In this document: positions 29,421-38,140 of the stretch, in pieces
Position numbering within the stretch: the first letter of the stretch is position 1
Layout of the letters: the number at the start of each line of letters is the position of its first letter
The notes under the pieces: generated by a model
What the model was told of the DNA's origin: nothing
The model's input: the letters and a program-made list of their open reading frames with translations, nothing else
Database searches by the model: none
Source of the DNA: Anaerosporomusa subterranea
GTDB lineage: Bacteria; Bacillota; Negativicutes; Sporomusales; Acetonemataceae
Assembly: GCF_001611555.1 (NCBI RefSeq)
Contig: NZ_LSGP01000023.1
Span: 151,020-215,019 of the forward strand
Reading direction: 5' to 3'
DNA: 64,000 bases
Position numbers and translations under genes: made by a program

Positions 29421-30041
29421 CTATCGTAGCGACCTCTCACAGCAAGGCCCAACCAGTTTACCCGCCAACTGGTTTTCATAGCCATCTTCGCTATCCTTTC
29501 GCTGTTTAGATTGAAAAAAGCGTTTGAGATTATCGGGAACTATAAACTCTTCAACAGGGCTTATAGAATTCTCGGCATTTCCATAGACGTCACGCAAGAT
29601 TGCATCGATAATCATCGCCTTGGGCGGTACAGTGTACTCTTTTCCTTGGTATACCCATAACCGGCAGTCTACTTCGTCGCCACATAAATCACCACAGGAT
29701 TCGCACAGGCTTTCTCTTATTTCCATTTGAATATCTCGACCATTTACGCGAATAGTAGGGGAACTGGAGAAACGTAGCTGGCGGGCTTGCTCCTCACTAG
29801 CAACATGCATTTTATTAACTGTTACATCAACATCCGTCGCTTTTAGAACGGCTGAAGTTTCGGCAATAGCGTCATAAAGCGTGTCGTCCGTTCCTTGGCA
29901 TCTACTGCAAACACTTAAGTCCAGATACATAAAGTCAATACAAATATGCCGCTTCGCTATGCCGGCGCTCTCTGTTGAACCACAGCATCCTGAGTTGCAA
30001 GAGCAACAGCTCGTATTTAGCCCATTTTGCTCATTTGTCAA
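29421..30041 (-). CDS. DUF2703-family thioredoxin-like protein, arsenic-linked
   Basis: About 206 residues, start chosen as TTG 30041 because AAAGGAG lies 10 bp upstream and would otherwise be inside the coding sequence. The N-terminus is rich in cysteine (CCSCNSGCCGS). A DUF2703-like core follows with LSVCSRCQGTD and a thioredoxin-like strand SSSPTIRVNGRDIQ, then CESCGDLCGDEVDCR. Such proteins are often found in arsenic operons and may handle thiol-bound arsenic. Function is not known. It is the last gene of the arsR-arsP-arsM group. Confidence 0.72.
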   Translation of the reverse strand: MTNEQNGLNTSCCSCNSGCCGSTESAGIAKRHICIDFMYLDLSVCSRCQGTDDTLYDAIAETSAVLKATDVDVTVNKMHVASEEQARQLRFSSSPTIRVNGRDIQMEIRESLCESCGDLCGDEVDCRLWVYQGKEYTVPPKAMIIDAILRDVYGNAENSISPVEEFIVPDNLKRFFQSKQRKDSEDGYENQLAGKLVGPCCERSLR

Positions 30042-30120
30042 TCCGAATCCACTCCTTTGCACTTTCTGGCGCGAAGAGAAAAAGCCGCATACCGTCTTTC
30101 GCCGTGCAGCTTTTCACCCA

Positions 30121-30354
30121 TCACCCCTTCAAGACATCTTTAATCTCCTGCTTATTCGCTACTTTCCCGGCTACTTTGACAACTCCGTCGATTACCAGCG
30201 CTGGTGTACTCATGACACCGTATTTCATAATTTCCTTAAAGTCTTGTACTTTGACGATTTCAGCGGCAATACCCAACTCCTCCGCCGCTTGTGCGGCATT
30301 GTTGTACAATGTAATGCAATTTTGGCAGCCTGGACCCAAAATCTCAATTTTCAT
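30121..30354 (-). CDS. Small thioredoxin-like protein (CxxC redox protein)
   Basis: A 77-residue minimal thioredoxin fold with the active site GPGCQNC near residues 8-14 and the cis-proline segment STPALVIDG. It belongs to the 'redox-active disulfide protein 2' type that often accompanies permeases of the ArsP/YraQ family. It may supply reducing equivalents to ArsM or deliver arsenic. Its start has GGAGGAA 6 bp upstream. Members are cytoplasmic, and no signal peptide is present. Confidence 0.88.
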   Translation of the reverse strand: MKIEILGPGCQNCITLYNNAAQAAEELGIAAEIVKVQDFKEIMKYGVMSTPALVIDGVVKVAGKVANKQEIKDVLKG

Positions 30355-30388
30355 TGTTTATTCCTCCAATTAAATTATTTCCTGGTGT

Positions 30389-31648
30389 TTATTCTAGTTC
30401 GAGCGTCATTGCGGTAGAGGCCAATGAGCAACAGGTACTTACTGATCGGCTGTTCAAAAACTCCGACGGCACCTGGTCCCGCTCGATAGACTGGAAGCCA
30501 CGATTGGTAAAGTATCCGGATGCGGTATTGGTAAACAAATATACCTTCGTAGCCATAGCTGTTTTGGCCCTTTTCATGGCCTCAGTCATCAATGCCTCAG
30601 CGACGCCGACGCTTCGACAGGCAGGATCGACCGCCAACGAACGGAGAAGAACCGCCTGACCGACGTATTCGCTGCCGATGACGCCGATGACTCCGGCGTA
30701 GTCGGCCACCAAGAAATTTTTTAGATTAGCTGCTACTTCTATGGCCAATAACCCGCTCGCTGTTAGCAGCTTTTCGATAGCAGGCAGGTCTTCTGCTTGG
30801 GCGGGACGGATAGTGTAGTCGATACCGGCATTGAGGCGAACAGTAGGTTTTCTGGCCCGAGTAAAGCTACTGATTATCGAACCGTTTAGTTGTTCAAATT
30901 CCTCATCGGTCACGCCGAGAACAATCTCCCTCACGCCAGGACCAGTCAAGTCGTATACCCTGGTGACAACAACTTCAACATTCTCAAAGCCCGCATTAGA
31001 CAATTTAACTGCATATTCATCGCGAGTTAAAACACCGGCTAAACAACCCGCCCACGCAAGCATGCTGTTCCGAACTTTCTCAGGTATCGGCTTGGTTGTA
31101 ACGACATCGGATACCGCAACTCTTCCACCAGGTCTCAGAACCCGGTATATTTCGCGAAAGACTAGGTCTTTATCTGTGGATAGATTTATGACGCAATTAG
31201 AAATCACGACATCGACGCTAGCCTCTGGCAAAGGAATGTCCTCAATATGTCCTTTCAGAAATTCAACATTAGTTAATCCTGATTTCTGCTTATTAGCGTT
31301 GGCTTCTTCAAGCATTTCATCTGTCATATCAAGCCCATATACCTTTCCGGATGGACCGACCCTGTTGGCAGACAGTAACACATCGAGCCCTGCACCGCTA
31401 CCTAGATCTAGCACTGTTTCACCGGCATAAAGATTTCCTAGGGCAGTAGGATTGCCGCAACCGAAGGATGCTGAGACCATATCTTCTGGCAAGCCGACTA
31501 ATTCATCCGCATGATAAAGATTGCCAGTAATAGCGTTGAGCGCTTCCTGCCTGCCTCCACAGCATCCAGTTGAGCTGGAACAACTCGATTTCGACTTAAT
31601 CGCCTGAGCATACTTTTGTCTTACCTGTTCACGGATTTCTTCGTTCAT
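30389..31648 (-). CDS. arsM: Arsenite methyltransferase fused to a GNAT acetyltransferase (ArsM-ArsN type)
   Basis: A 419-residue fusion. Residues 1-270 are an ArsM-type SAM methyltransferase with VLDLGSGAGLDVLLSA as SAM site and three cysteines in family positions (SFGCGNP, ISNCVINLS, AWAGCLAG) that bind As(III). A Cys-rich start (SCSSSTGCCGG) precedes it. Residues 280-419 form a GNAT domain with LAVDPACRSVGVAEALM, where RxxGxA is the acetyl-CoA loop. ArsN domains acetylate organoarsenical or glutamate-like antibiotics such as arsinothricin in known cases, and the substrate here is inferred only. It lies downstream of arsP. Confidence 0.9.
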   Translation of the reverse strand: MNEEIREQVRQKYAQAIKSKSSCSSSTGCCGGRQEALNAITGNLYHADELVGLPEDMVSASFGCGNPTALGNLYAGETVLDLGSGAGLDVLLSANRVGPSGKVYGLDMTDEMLEEANANKQKSGLTNVEFLKGHIEDIPLPEASVDVVISNCVINLSTDKDLVFREIYRVLRPGGRVAVSDVVTTKPIPEKVRNSMLAWAGCLAGVLTRDEYAVKLSNAGFENVEVVVTRVYDLTGPGVREIVLGVTDEEFEQLNGSIISSFTRARKPTVRLNAGIDYTIRPAQAEDLPAIEKLLTASGLLAIEVAANLKNFLVADYAGVIGVIGSEYVGQAVLLRSLAVDPACRSVGVAEALMTEAMKRAKTAMATKVYLFTNTASGYFTNRGFQSIERDQVPSEFLNSRSVSTCCSLASTAMTLELE

Positions 31649-31692
31649 GACTTTTCCTCCATAATTATCGAGTTCTAGACAAGGGGTTACGA

Positions 31693-32694
31693 TTAAATAA
31701 ACAGAAAGGCAAGCGCATTCATCGTGTAGCCGATGATCATGATCCCCACTGCTACGATAGTGACAAAGATAGTCAGCAGTTTTGTCTTGACCACATTTTT
31801 TAGCATGATGATGGACGGCAGCGATAAGGCGGTGATTGCCATCATTAACGATAAAGCTGTTCCGAGGCCAACACCTCGCGCAACTAGCGCCTCGGCGATT
31901 GGTAATGTGCCGAAAATGTCTGCATATATCGGTATGCCGATCAGGGTGGCAAGAAACACAGAGTAAATCTTGTCTTGACCGAGCAACGCTGTAATGACAT
32001 GTTGCGGAATCCAGTTATGAATGGCGGCGCCGATACCGACGCCAAACAAAACATACATCCAAACACGTTGAAAGATCAGCCAAACTTGCTCTTTGGCATA
32101 CTTTAGCCGCTGGCTGGTTGTCAACTCTACAGATTCAGTTGTAGCCATTGTTCCGTTGAAGACAAATGGCTCCACATATTCTTCGAGTTTAGCCTTGCTG
32201 ATGATCGTACCGCCAATGACTGCCAAGACAAGCCCTAGAAACACATAGGCAATTGCTATTTTCCAATTAAAGATACTGGCAAGCAGAATGATGGATGCCA
32301 GATCGACCAACGGCGAGGAAATCAAGAATGAAAAACTAACCCCAATCGGCAGCCCGGCATTGGTAAATCCGATGAATAACGGAATCGAGGAACATGAACA
32401 AAACGGAGTTACCGTACCCAGCAGAGCGCCTAAAATGTTGGCCGTAATCCCGTTGAAGCGTCCTAAGATTTTGCGGGTGCGCTCAGGCGGGAAAAAACTC
32501 TGGATGTAAGAGATCATAAAGATCAGGAATGACAATAAAATAAAGATTTTAATGACATCATAAATAAAAAAGTGAATACTGCCGCCGATTTGCGTGCTTG
32601 TGTCTACACCGAGATAATTTAGCAACAGAGTAACTGCGTTATACAGCCATTCCATCTTCAATACTTGGTTGTTTAGCCATTCGAAAATACTCAT
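31693..32694 (-). CDS. arsP: ArsP/YraQ-family permease
   Basis: A 333-residue inner-membrane protein with about eight spans. The signature TPFCSCSSIPLFIGF holds the vicinal cysteines seen in ArsP, the trivalent organoarsenical efflux permease. The second repeat has ATLIGIPIYADIFGTLP. It overlaps arsR by 4 bp and precedes arsM. ArsM makes methylarsenicals, so ArsP next to it fits export of those products. The wider family has members of unknown substrate, so this is inference from context and motif. Confidence 0.85.
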   Translation of the reverse strand: MSIFEWLNNQVLKMEWLYNAVTLLLNYLGVDTSTQIGGSIHFFIYDVIKIFILLSFLIFMISYIQSFFPPERTRKILGRFNGITANILGALLGTVTPFCSCSSIPLFIGFTNAGLPIGVSFSFLISSPLVDLASIILLASIFNWKIAIAYVFLGLVLAVIGGTIISKAKLEEYVEPFVFNGTMATTESVELTTSQRLKYAKEQVWLIFQRVWMYVLFGVGIGAAIHNWIPQHVITALLGQDKIYSVFLATLIGIPIYADIFGTLPIAEALVARGVGLGTALSLMMAITALSLPSIIMLKNVVKTKLLTIFVTIVAVGIMIIGYTMNALAFLFI

Positions 32695-33008
32695 GACAAT
32701 CGCTCCTTACGATTAACTTGCCGACCCGCCGATTGACCTTCGCACAATTCGAACAGTTGTCTTACAGAGCGCAATGCAGCGGGATTCAGCGAGTATTTCA
32801 TCCAAGCGCCGTCACGAACCCCACGGACCAGGCCACAATCGGTGAGAACCTTCATGTGATAGGAAAGGGTTGGTTGAGTGATCTGAAACTCCTCCAGTAT
32901 ATGACAGGCACACAGCTCTGACTCAGACAGCATGGCAAAAATCCTCAGCCGCGTCCCGTCACCCAAAGCTTTGAAGATTGCTGCATTGTCGTAAATTTCG
33001 TTGACCAT
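32691..33008 (-). CDS. arsR: ArsR-family repressor, copy 1
   Basis: A 105-residue winged-helix metalloregulator. The metal box ELCACHILEEF and helix-turn-helix TQPTLSYHMKVLTDCGLV are clear, and DGAWMKYSLN is the wing. Cysteines in the box fit As(III) sensing. It is the first gene of the arsR-arsP-arsM-thioredoxin-DUF2703 operon, and a palindrome at 33047-33062 is a candidate operator. Confidence 0.93.
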   Translation of the reverse strand: MVNEIYDNAAIFKALGDGTRLRIFAMLSESELCACHILEEFQITQPTLSYHMKVLTDCGLVRGVRDGAWMKYSLNPAALRSVRQLFELCEGQSAGRQVNRKERLS

Positions 33009-33046
33009 TTTAATTCACCGCCTTAACATAGACATACTTCTATTAC

Positions 33047-33062
33047 ATAGATAAATATCTAT
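33047..33062. promoter_or_regulatory. Candidate ArsR operator of the arsR-arsP operon
   Basis: The palindrome ATAGAT-AAAT-ATCTAT lies 39 bp upstream of the arsR start codon. ArsR/SmtB proteins bind AT-rich inverted repeats of this kind. It is shorter than the palindrome at 37231. Confidence 0.5.
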
Positions 33063-33135
33063 ATCCAATTTAATACAAATACAGATGTCCTGTCAATAGA
33101 TAAAATTAATTTTTTCACAGAAATCCCTGTAGCTA

Positions 33136-33174
33136 AAAAGGGATTGTCGCAGCTTCTGCAACAATCCCTTTCTA
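33136..33174 (-). terminator. Terminator of the arsRDA-acr3 operon
   Basis: Minus-strand hairpin AAAGGGATTGTTGCAG...CTGCGACAATCCCTTTTT, just past the end of the flavoprotein remnant. It separates the two arsenic operons. Confidence 0.8.
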
Positions 33175-33616
33175 GCTATGTCTTATGCGTTCAATTCTCG
33201 AATAATGATTTTTGCCGTTTCTTCGGCAACCTCGCCGGTAAAGGAAATACATTGTTCCATATGCGTGGGTGATCCTAGCTCCATGCCTCTGGTTAAAACC
33301 CGGCAGCACAGGCACGAGTGCAACTGAAGATGATAGTTTTTTTACCTCAAGTGTTTTTAACTCAGGATTTATAGCCAAAACTTGATGGCCGGTGAAAATA
33401 TCTACGTTGTATTTACTCTTAAAAAACGCTGCATTTCTTGGTACCAATTGGTCCGAACTCTCAACTTTAGACCCGATGTAATATGGTAAGCCACATGCTG
33501 AATAGGAAATGTCACTGTCCATTTCAAATAATTTAATTTCCGCATTCTCATTGTTTCTTCTTGCCTTGGCAGCGGCCGATGTACCGGCCGCTACAGCACC
33601 GATAATAACTATCTTG
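33172..33616 (-). pseudogene. Truncated CoA-disulfide-reductase-like flavoprotein with foreign tail
   Basis: From 33616 down, one frame gives [20 protein letters not shown], then DISYSACGLPYYIG, then YNVDIFTGHQVLAINP, the first 100 or so residues of a pyridine-nucleotide disulfide reductase related to CoA-disulfide reductase. Near 33340 the similarity stops and unrelated sequence follows to a stop at 33172. In another frame the tail reads like the end of a different protein (ITGEVAEETAKIII-type). The first ATG is out of frame with the FAD motif. A full enzyme is about 450-560 residues. I treat it as a deletion remnant. Confidence 0.7.
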
Positions 33617-34691
33617 CATTCATCCTCTTTGGCTCGCCTTGTTCATTAAAATATCGATGCTTAAAATACAGCGCTGAATTCACCAAGGCTATCATGACCG
33701 GCACTTCCACAAGCGGTCCGATGACGGCAGTAAACGCGACATCAGAGGCAATGCCAAACACGGCTACAGCAACGGCAATCGCCAATTCAAAATTGTTGCT
33801 GGCTGCCGTAAACGCCAAGGTTACTGTTTGCTCATATTTAAAGCCACCCCGATAGGACATATAGAAGCTAACAAAGAACATTACGGCAAAGTAAATCAGC
33901 ATAGGTATAGCAATTCTAACAACATTGCCAGGATTATTAATAATTTCTTCGCCTTTGGTAATAAACATGATCACAATCGTGTACAGCAGCGCGATTAAAG
34001 CCAGCGGTGAAATTTTGGGGATGAATACTGATTCATACCATTCTTTGGTCTTAACTTTTATCAAGCCAAATCTCGAGGTAAAGCCTGCTGCAAAGGGAAT
34101 TCCCAGATAGATCAGCACACTCTTGGCTACTTCCCACATCGATACATCAACAATCTGGCCGCCCCAGGAAAGTCCCAGCCATTTAGGAATCAGGGTGACA
34201 AAGATATAGATATATACGGTGTATAACAAAATCTGAAATATTGAGTTTAGCGCGACTATGGCAGCGCAATACTCATTATCACCTTTGGCCAGGGTGTTCC
34301 ACACGATTACCATCGCAATGCAGCGAGCCAAACCGATGATGATAAGCCCAATGGCAAAGCCCGGCATATCCCCGAGAAATACTACCGCCAGGGCAAACAT
34401 TAAAATAGGTCCGATAAGCCAATTCTGAATGAGAGAGAAGGTAAATACCTTTTTATTTTGAACAACTCTACCAATCTGTTCATACTTCACCTTGGCAAGG
34501 GGCGGATACATCATCACGATAAGCCCAATGGCTATTGGCCACGATATTGCCCCGGTACTAAACGTTCCCAGCGATTTTGCCAAGTTGGGAAATAAATAGC
34601 CTCCTAAAACCCCGACAGCCATCGCAATAAATATCCACAAGGTCAAAAATCTGTCTAAAAAGGATAACCTGACTTTATTTCTAGTTTCCAT
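33609..34691 (-). CDS. acr3: Arsenite efflux permease Acr3
   Basis: A 360-residue inner-membrane protein with about ten spans, family BASS/Acr3. Key segments are the N-terminal [38 protein letters not shown] with the conserved cysteine, and [20 protein letters not shown]. It extrudes arsenite. It follows arsA, 28 bp apart, and may work with the ArsA ATPase as known for Acr3-ArsA pairs in other anaerobes. It is not the ArsB family. Confidence 0.94.
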   Translation of the reverse strand: METRNKVRLSFLDRFLTLWIFIAMAVGVLGGYLFPNLAKSLGTFSTGAISWPIAIGLIVMMYPPLAKVKYEQIGRVVQNKKVFTFSLIQNWLIGPILMFALAVVFLGDMPGFAIGLIIIGLARCIAMVIVWNTLAKGDNEYCAAIVALNSIFQILLYTVYIYIFVTLIPKWLGLSWGGQIVDVSMWEVAKSVLIYLGIPFAAGFTSRFGLIKVKTKEWYESVFIPKISPLALIALLYTIVIMFITKGEEIINNPGNVVRIAIPMLIYFAVMFFVSFYMSYRGGFKYEQTVTLAFTAASNNFELAIAVAVAVFGIASDVAFTAVIGPLVEVPVMIALVNSALYFKHRYFNEQGEPKRMNAR

Positions 34692-34719
34692 GGCAATCGC
34701 CCTTCTACAAATATTTAAG

Positions 34720-36474
34720 TTATATATTAGTGAATTTGCTTATATTGGTTACTGACGCATCTTCGAGCCAAGGTATGGCGACAACATTACCAGAACTTAT
34801 TGCTCTCACTTTCTCCAGCCATTGTTTTTCAGCTTCAGCGCGTGCAAGTAACATAGCATTGTTGGTCTCAGTCATGGATAGGCACTGATTGACGACCCAC
34901 CATTTGTTATTTATCCCCGCTCTCTTTAAGTCTTCACGCAGTCTCGATGCTTCAAAGACCGGAGTCGCTTCAGGCAGAGTCACAATAACAACCTCTGTCT
35001 GCCTATCATCCCGCAGCCTGGGCAATAGTCTTTGCACTGAAAGTGGAATTTCTCCCTTTGTTCTTCCTACCTCTTTGTGATAGCTTTGAGTAGAATCCAG
35101 TAGTAACAGGGTATGACCAGTTGGCGCGGTATCAATAACCACGACTTCATCTTCAGCCTTATCGACTATCTCAGCAAACGCTCTGAATACAGCAATCTCT
35201 TGGGTGCAAGGCGAGCGTAAATCTTCCTCGATATAGGCAATATCAGCTTCATTCATCGTTTCACGAGCCTTACTCAACACTTCGTTTTGATAGTTAAGCA
35301 GTTCTTGCTTTTCATCAATTTTGCTGAGTGTTATATTCTCGACATCTTTGATGACATAGCTAAGATGATCGGCCGGGTCAGTCGAGGTTAAGTGCACTTT
35401 AACACCTTTTCTTGCGAGAGCCAGGGCAATTGTGGCTGCGATGGTCGTCTTGCCAACACCACCCTTACCCATTGTGAAAATAACCTTTTTGCCGGTTGCA
35501 TAAATATCGTCAATCAGCACGTTAAGCTGTTTCAGGTCAAGTGATTTTCCGCCTGCGCTAACGGTTTCGTAATTATCGCTTTTGAAAAATTCTCTGATCT
35601 TTTCAATCCCTAGAATATTGTAGGAACGAAGCGGTAGAGTAAAGGTTTTAAACCGCTTTAAGCCTTGCGGCATATTGTCCATTGCTTTCTGTTGCTTATC
35701 GACTATTATTTGCGATAAAGAATCAGACGCTTCACCCAACACCCCATTAATAATTAAAAGCTGGTTGTGTATGCCCAAATCACTAAGTTCCAGGCTTGAG
35801 CGTTCTGCTTCAAGCAATGGAGTTTCCTCTGGGCGCGAGACCAGTATGAGAGTTGTTTTATCCTTGTCTGCAAGATTAGCAACCGCATCTTTATACATAC
35901 CTTTTTTGTCTTCAAGCCCTGCGAGCTGACCTAAACAAGATGCACCATGCGTGCTTTCGCTGATAAAATTACTCCAGGCTGATGGCAGTTGCAGCATCCT
36001 GAGCGTATGGCCGGTCGGCGCGGTATCAAAAATGATGTAGTCGTAGTTATTCTCGGTTGCCTTGTCGGTGATGAAGTTTGAGAATTGGTCAAAGGCTGCA
36101 ATTTCGACTGTACAAGAACCAGATAGCTGCTCCTCCATACTGGCAATGACACTGTCAGGCAGTTTTCCTTTGTAAGGACCGATAACTGATTCTCTGTACT
36201 CTCTGGCTGCTTCCTCTGGATTGAGGTTGGCAACGACAAGCCCAGGCACGCCATCGATTGGCACTCCTTTGCCATCAAGCTCTGTATTAAAAACATCCTG
36301 TAAATTTGATGCAGGGTCTGTGCTGATCAGTAAAATTTTTTTCCCAACATCGGCTAAATTAACAGCAACAGCACAAGCAGTAGACGTTTTACCTACACCG
36401 CCTTTACCGGTGAAAAACAAGTATTTTGTTATCTGTATTTTACCTAGATCAAAAGCTTCGTAGTTAGCAGCCAC
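34720..36474 (-). CDS. arsA: Arsenical pump-driving ATPase ArsA
   Basis: A 584-residue protein made of two homologous halves. Walker A motifs are [15 protein letters not shown] near residue 20 and [15 protein letters not shown] near residue 335. Each half also has the DTAPTGHT signature of the ArsA/GET3 family. Cysteines in FNTE...CTVEIAAF (SGSCTVEI) and [10 protein letters not shown] fit As(III) sites. It couples ATP hydrolysis to arsenite efflux through the permease downstream. It abuts arsD with no gap. Confidence 0.97.
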   Translation of the reverse strand: MAANYEAFDLGKIQITKYLFFTGKGGVGKTSTACAVAVNLADVGKKILLISTDPASNLQDVFNTELDGKGVPIDGVPGLVVANLNPEEAAREYRESVIGPYKGKLPDSVIASMEEQLSGSCTVEIAAFDQFSNFITDKATENNYDYIIFDTAPTGHTLRMLQLPSAWSNFISESTHGASCLGQLAGLEDKKGMYKDAVANLADKDKTTLILVSRPEETPLLEAERSSLELSDLGIHNQLLIINGVLGEASDSLSQIIVDKQQKAMDNMPQGLKRFKTFTLPLRSYNILGIEKIREFFKSDNYETVSAGGKSLDLKQLNVLIDDIYATGKKVIFTMGKGGVGKTTIAATIALALARKGVKVHLTSTDPADHLSYVIKDVENITLSKIDEKQELLNYQNEVLSKARETMNEADIAYIEEDLRSPCTQEIAVFRAFAEIVDKAEDEVVVIDTAPTGHTLLLLDSTQSYHKEVGRTKGEIPLSVQRLLPRLRDDRQTEVVIVTLPEATPVFEASRLREDLKRAGINNKWWVVNQCLSMTETNNAMLLARAEAEKQWLEKVRAISSGNVVAIPWLEDASVTNISKFTNI

Positions 36475-36846
36475 TTAACAACACCCCTTGGGGCCGCAGC
36501 CAAATCCTCGGCCAAATTTCCTTAATTGATGGGGTTTGATTTCAACATCTAACCACTTTGAAAGCTCTTCATTACTAGGATATTCCTTTGTTTTGGCTAC
36601 TTCACCATCGACAAGTGTTACAGGCAGAACATCGGCTCCCTCTTTTTGGAGAATATCGCTGATCACTTTATTGGCAATAAAATCTTGTGGTTCGCTAGAC
36701 AAGCCGTGCCTTTTGATGATAATTCCTTTTTCTTTCAGCGAATTAATCACTGTCGCTATTCTCATCAACTCAGGATCAATCGAAGGACCGCACACTCCGG
36801 TTGAGCAGCACATGGCAGGGTCAAAAATTTCAATATTTTTCATCAT
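36475..36846 (-). CDS. arsD: Arsenic metallochaperone ArsD
   Basis: A 123-residue protein that binds As(III) in a three-cysteine site and hands it to ArsA. The site is visible as MCCSTGVCG near residues 13-20, and a second vicinal pair ends the protein in GFGCGPKGCC. Length is typical. It sits immediately upstream of arsA, and arsD-arsA pairing is nearly invariant in operons with ArsA. Confidence 0.95.
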   Translation of the reverse strand: MMKNIEIFDPAMCCSTGVCGPSIDPELMRIATVINSLKEKGIIIKRHGLSSEPQDFIANKVISDILQKEGADVLPVTLVDGEVAKTKEYPSNEELSKWLDVEIKPHQLRKFGRGFGCGPKGCC

Positions 36847-36867
36847 AATCTCTCCTTACATTTTGAA

Positions 36868-37206
36868 TTAGTCGCATTGTACATCCTTGTTTCTTAACCA
36901 TTTATTCAGATTTTCCATGTCCTTTTTGTATGGTTCTAGATTTCTCAGGTTGTCATATACCAAACTATCGATGAACTGCAAGCGATCATCCTTATACATT
37001 GAATAATACGCCCACTGAGCCTGCTTCCGGTCTTTCACCAGGCCAGCATTTTTAAGATAGATCAGATGTCTCGATGCTTTTGCCTGTGATATTTGCAATG
37101 TCTCCATAATGTCACAGACGCAGAGCTCTTTTTCATATAAAAGGTTTACGATTCGCAAACGCGTCGCATCAGATAGTCCTTTTAAAACATCGAGCAAATT
37201 CAGCAT
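36868..37206 (-). CDS. arsR: ArsR-family repressor, copy 2
   Basis: A 112-residue winged-helix repressor. The metal box ELCVCDIMETL, recognition helix SQAKASRHLIYLKNAGLV and wing KQAQWAYYSMYKD are clear. It leads the arsR-arsD-arsA-acr3 operon. It differs a good deal from the other ArsR (32691), so the two operons probably have separate controls and came together rather than by duplication. Its probable operator is the perfect palindrome at 37231. Confidence 0.94.
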   Translation of the reverse strand: MLNLLDVLKGLSDATRLRIVNLLYEKELCVCDIMETLQISQAKASRHLIYLKNAGLVKDRKQAQWAYYSMYKDDRLQFIDSLVYDNLRNLEPYKKDMENLNKWLRNKDVQCD

Positions 37207-37230
37207 AAATCCACCTCTTTCCCAACTTGT

Positions 37231-37266
37231 ATAATCATATAATCGTTTATGCGATTATATGATTAT
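37231..37266. promoter_or_regulatory. Perfect palindromic operator in the arsR-GDPD divergent region
   Basis: ATAATCATATAATCG, six bases TTTATG, then the exact complement CGATTATATGATTAT. It lies 25-60 bp upstream of arsR copy 2 on one side and about 130 bp before the glycerophosphodiesterase gene on the other. It fits an ArsR/SmtB operator and probably autoregulates arsR. Confidence 0.78.
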
Positions 37267-37393
37267 TATATGCTGATCATTACTGAAATGCAATCTATCA
37301 TTCCAATTTTTACAATCCTCAGCCAGTTCAGCAGGAATCTCCAGGCAGATCGAGAAGCTACCCATATTCACCGACAGTTGAGGAGGGATCTGG

Positions 37394-38101
37394 ATGGATA
37401 TCTTCGCACATCGCGGCGCCCGTGCGTATGCGCCGGAAAATACGCTGTGTGCCTTTCAAAAAGCTTATGCCATGCGTGCCGACGGCATTGAGCTTGATGT
37501 TCAGCTAACTAAAGATGGTGTCCCCGTGATTTGTCATGATCACAGTGTCAACAGAACCAGTAATGGACAGGGCTGGATAAAGGATTATACGCTTGCGGAA
37601 ATTAAACAGCTGGACTTCGGCTCCTGGTTTCATAGTGACTTCAGAGGTGAAACAATCCCTACTCTGGAAGAATTTCTTCGTTGGTTTGCCTCGACAGGAA
37701 TGAGGCTTAATATCGAAATTAAAAATGGTCCGGTGATATACACTGGTATTGAGAGCAAGGTAATTGAAGCAGTAAAAAAATATGATCTTGTTGAGCAGGT
37801 TTTCATATCTTCCTTTTTTCATCCCTCTTTGCTGATGACCAAGCAGCTTTGTCCGAGAATTAAAACCGGTGCCCTGTTTACATGCCGCCCGCTAGATCCT
37901 CTGGAATTCTGCCGGCAGAGCCAAGCCGATTATCTGCATCCCGCTTGGGAATCCATCGATTCGCTGTGGGCGAGTGAAGCCAAGCACCATGGAATCAAGA
38001 TTCATACCTTTACCGTCAATCACCTCGATCAGTATGATTTCGTCAAGTCAATGGAGGTTGACGCCATCTTTACTGATTACCCGGATATTTGGCCAAAATA
38101 A
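37394..38101 (+). CDS. Glycerophosphodiester phosphodiesterase
   Basis: A 235-residue GDPD-family TIM barrel that hydrolyses glycerophosphodiesters to sn-glycerol-3-phosphate and an alcohol. FAHRGARAYAPENT gives the catalytic HRG and EN, IELDVQLTKDG the metal-binding ExD, CHDHSVNRTSNG the second histidine, and LNIEIKNG a metal-binding glutamate. There is no signal peptide, so it acts in the cytoplasm, like UgpQ. A GGAGGG site lies before ATG 37394. It is convergent with the UgpABCE-type importer and supplies the same pathway. Confidence 0.95.
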   Translation: MDIFAHRGARAYAPENTLCAFQKAYAMRADGIELDVQLTKDGVPVICHDHSVNRTSNGQGWIKDYTLAEIKQLDFGSWFHSDFRGETIPTLEEFLRWFASTGMRLNIEIKNGPVIYTGIESKVIEAVKKYDLVEQVFISSFFHPSLLMTKQLCPRIKTGALFTCRPLDPLEFCRQSQADYLHPAWESIDSLWASEAKHHGIKIHTFTVNHLDQYDFVKSMEVDAIFTDYPDIWPK

Positions 38102-38125
38102 AAAAGCCCCTCGAGGGGCTTTTTA
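38101..38125. terminator. Bidirectional terminator between GDPD and ugpC
   Basis: AAAAAGCCCC-TCGA-GGGGCTTTTT is a compact stem with an A-run on one side and a T-run on the other, serving both convergent genes. Confidence 0.92.
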
Positions 38126-38140
38126 TTTTTATCAATGCTT

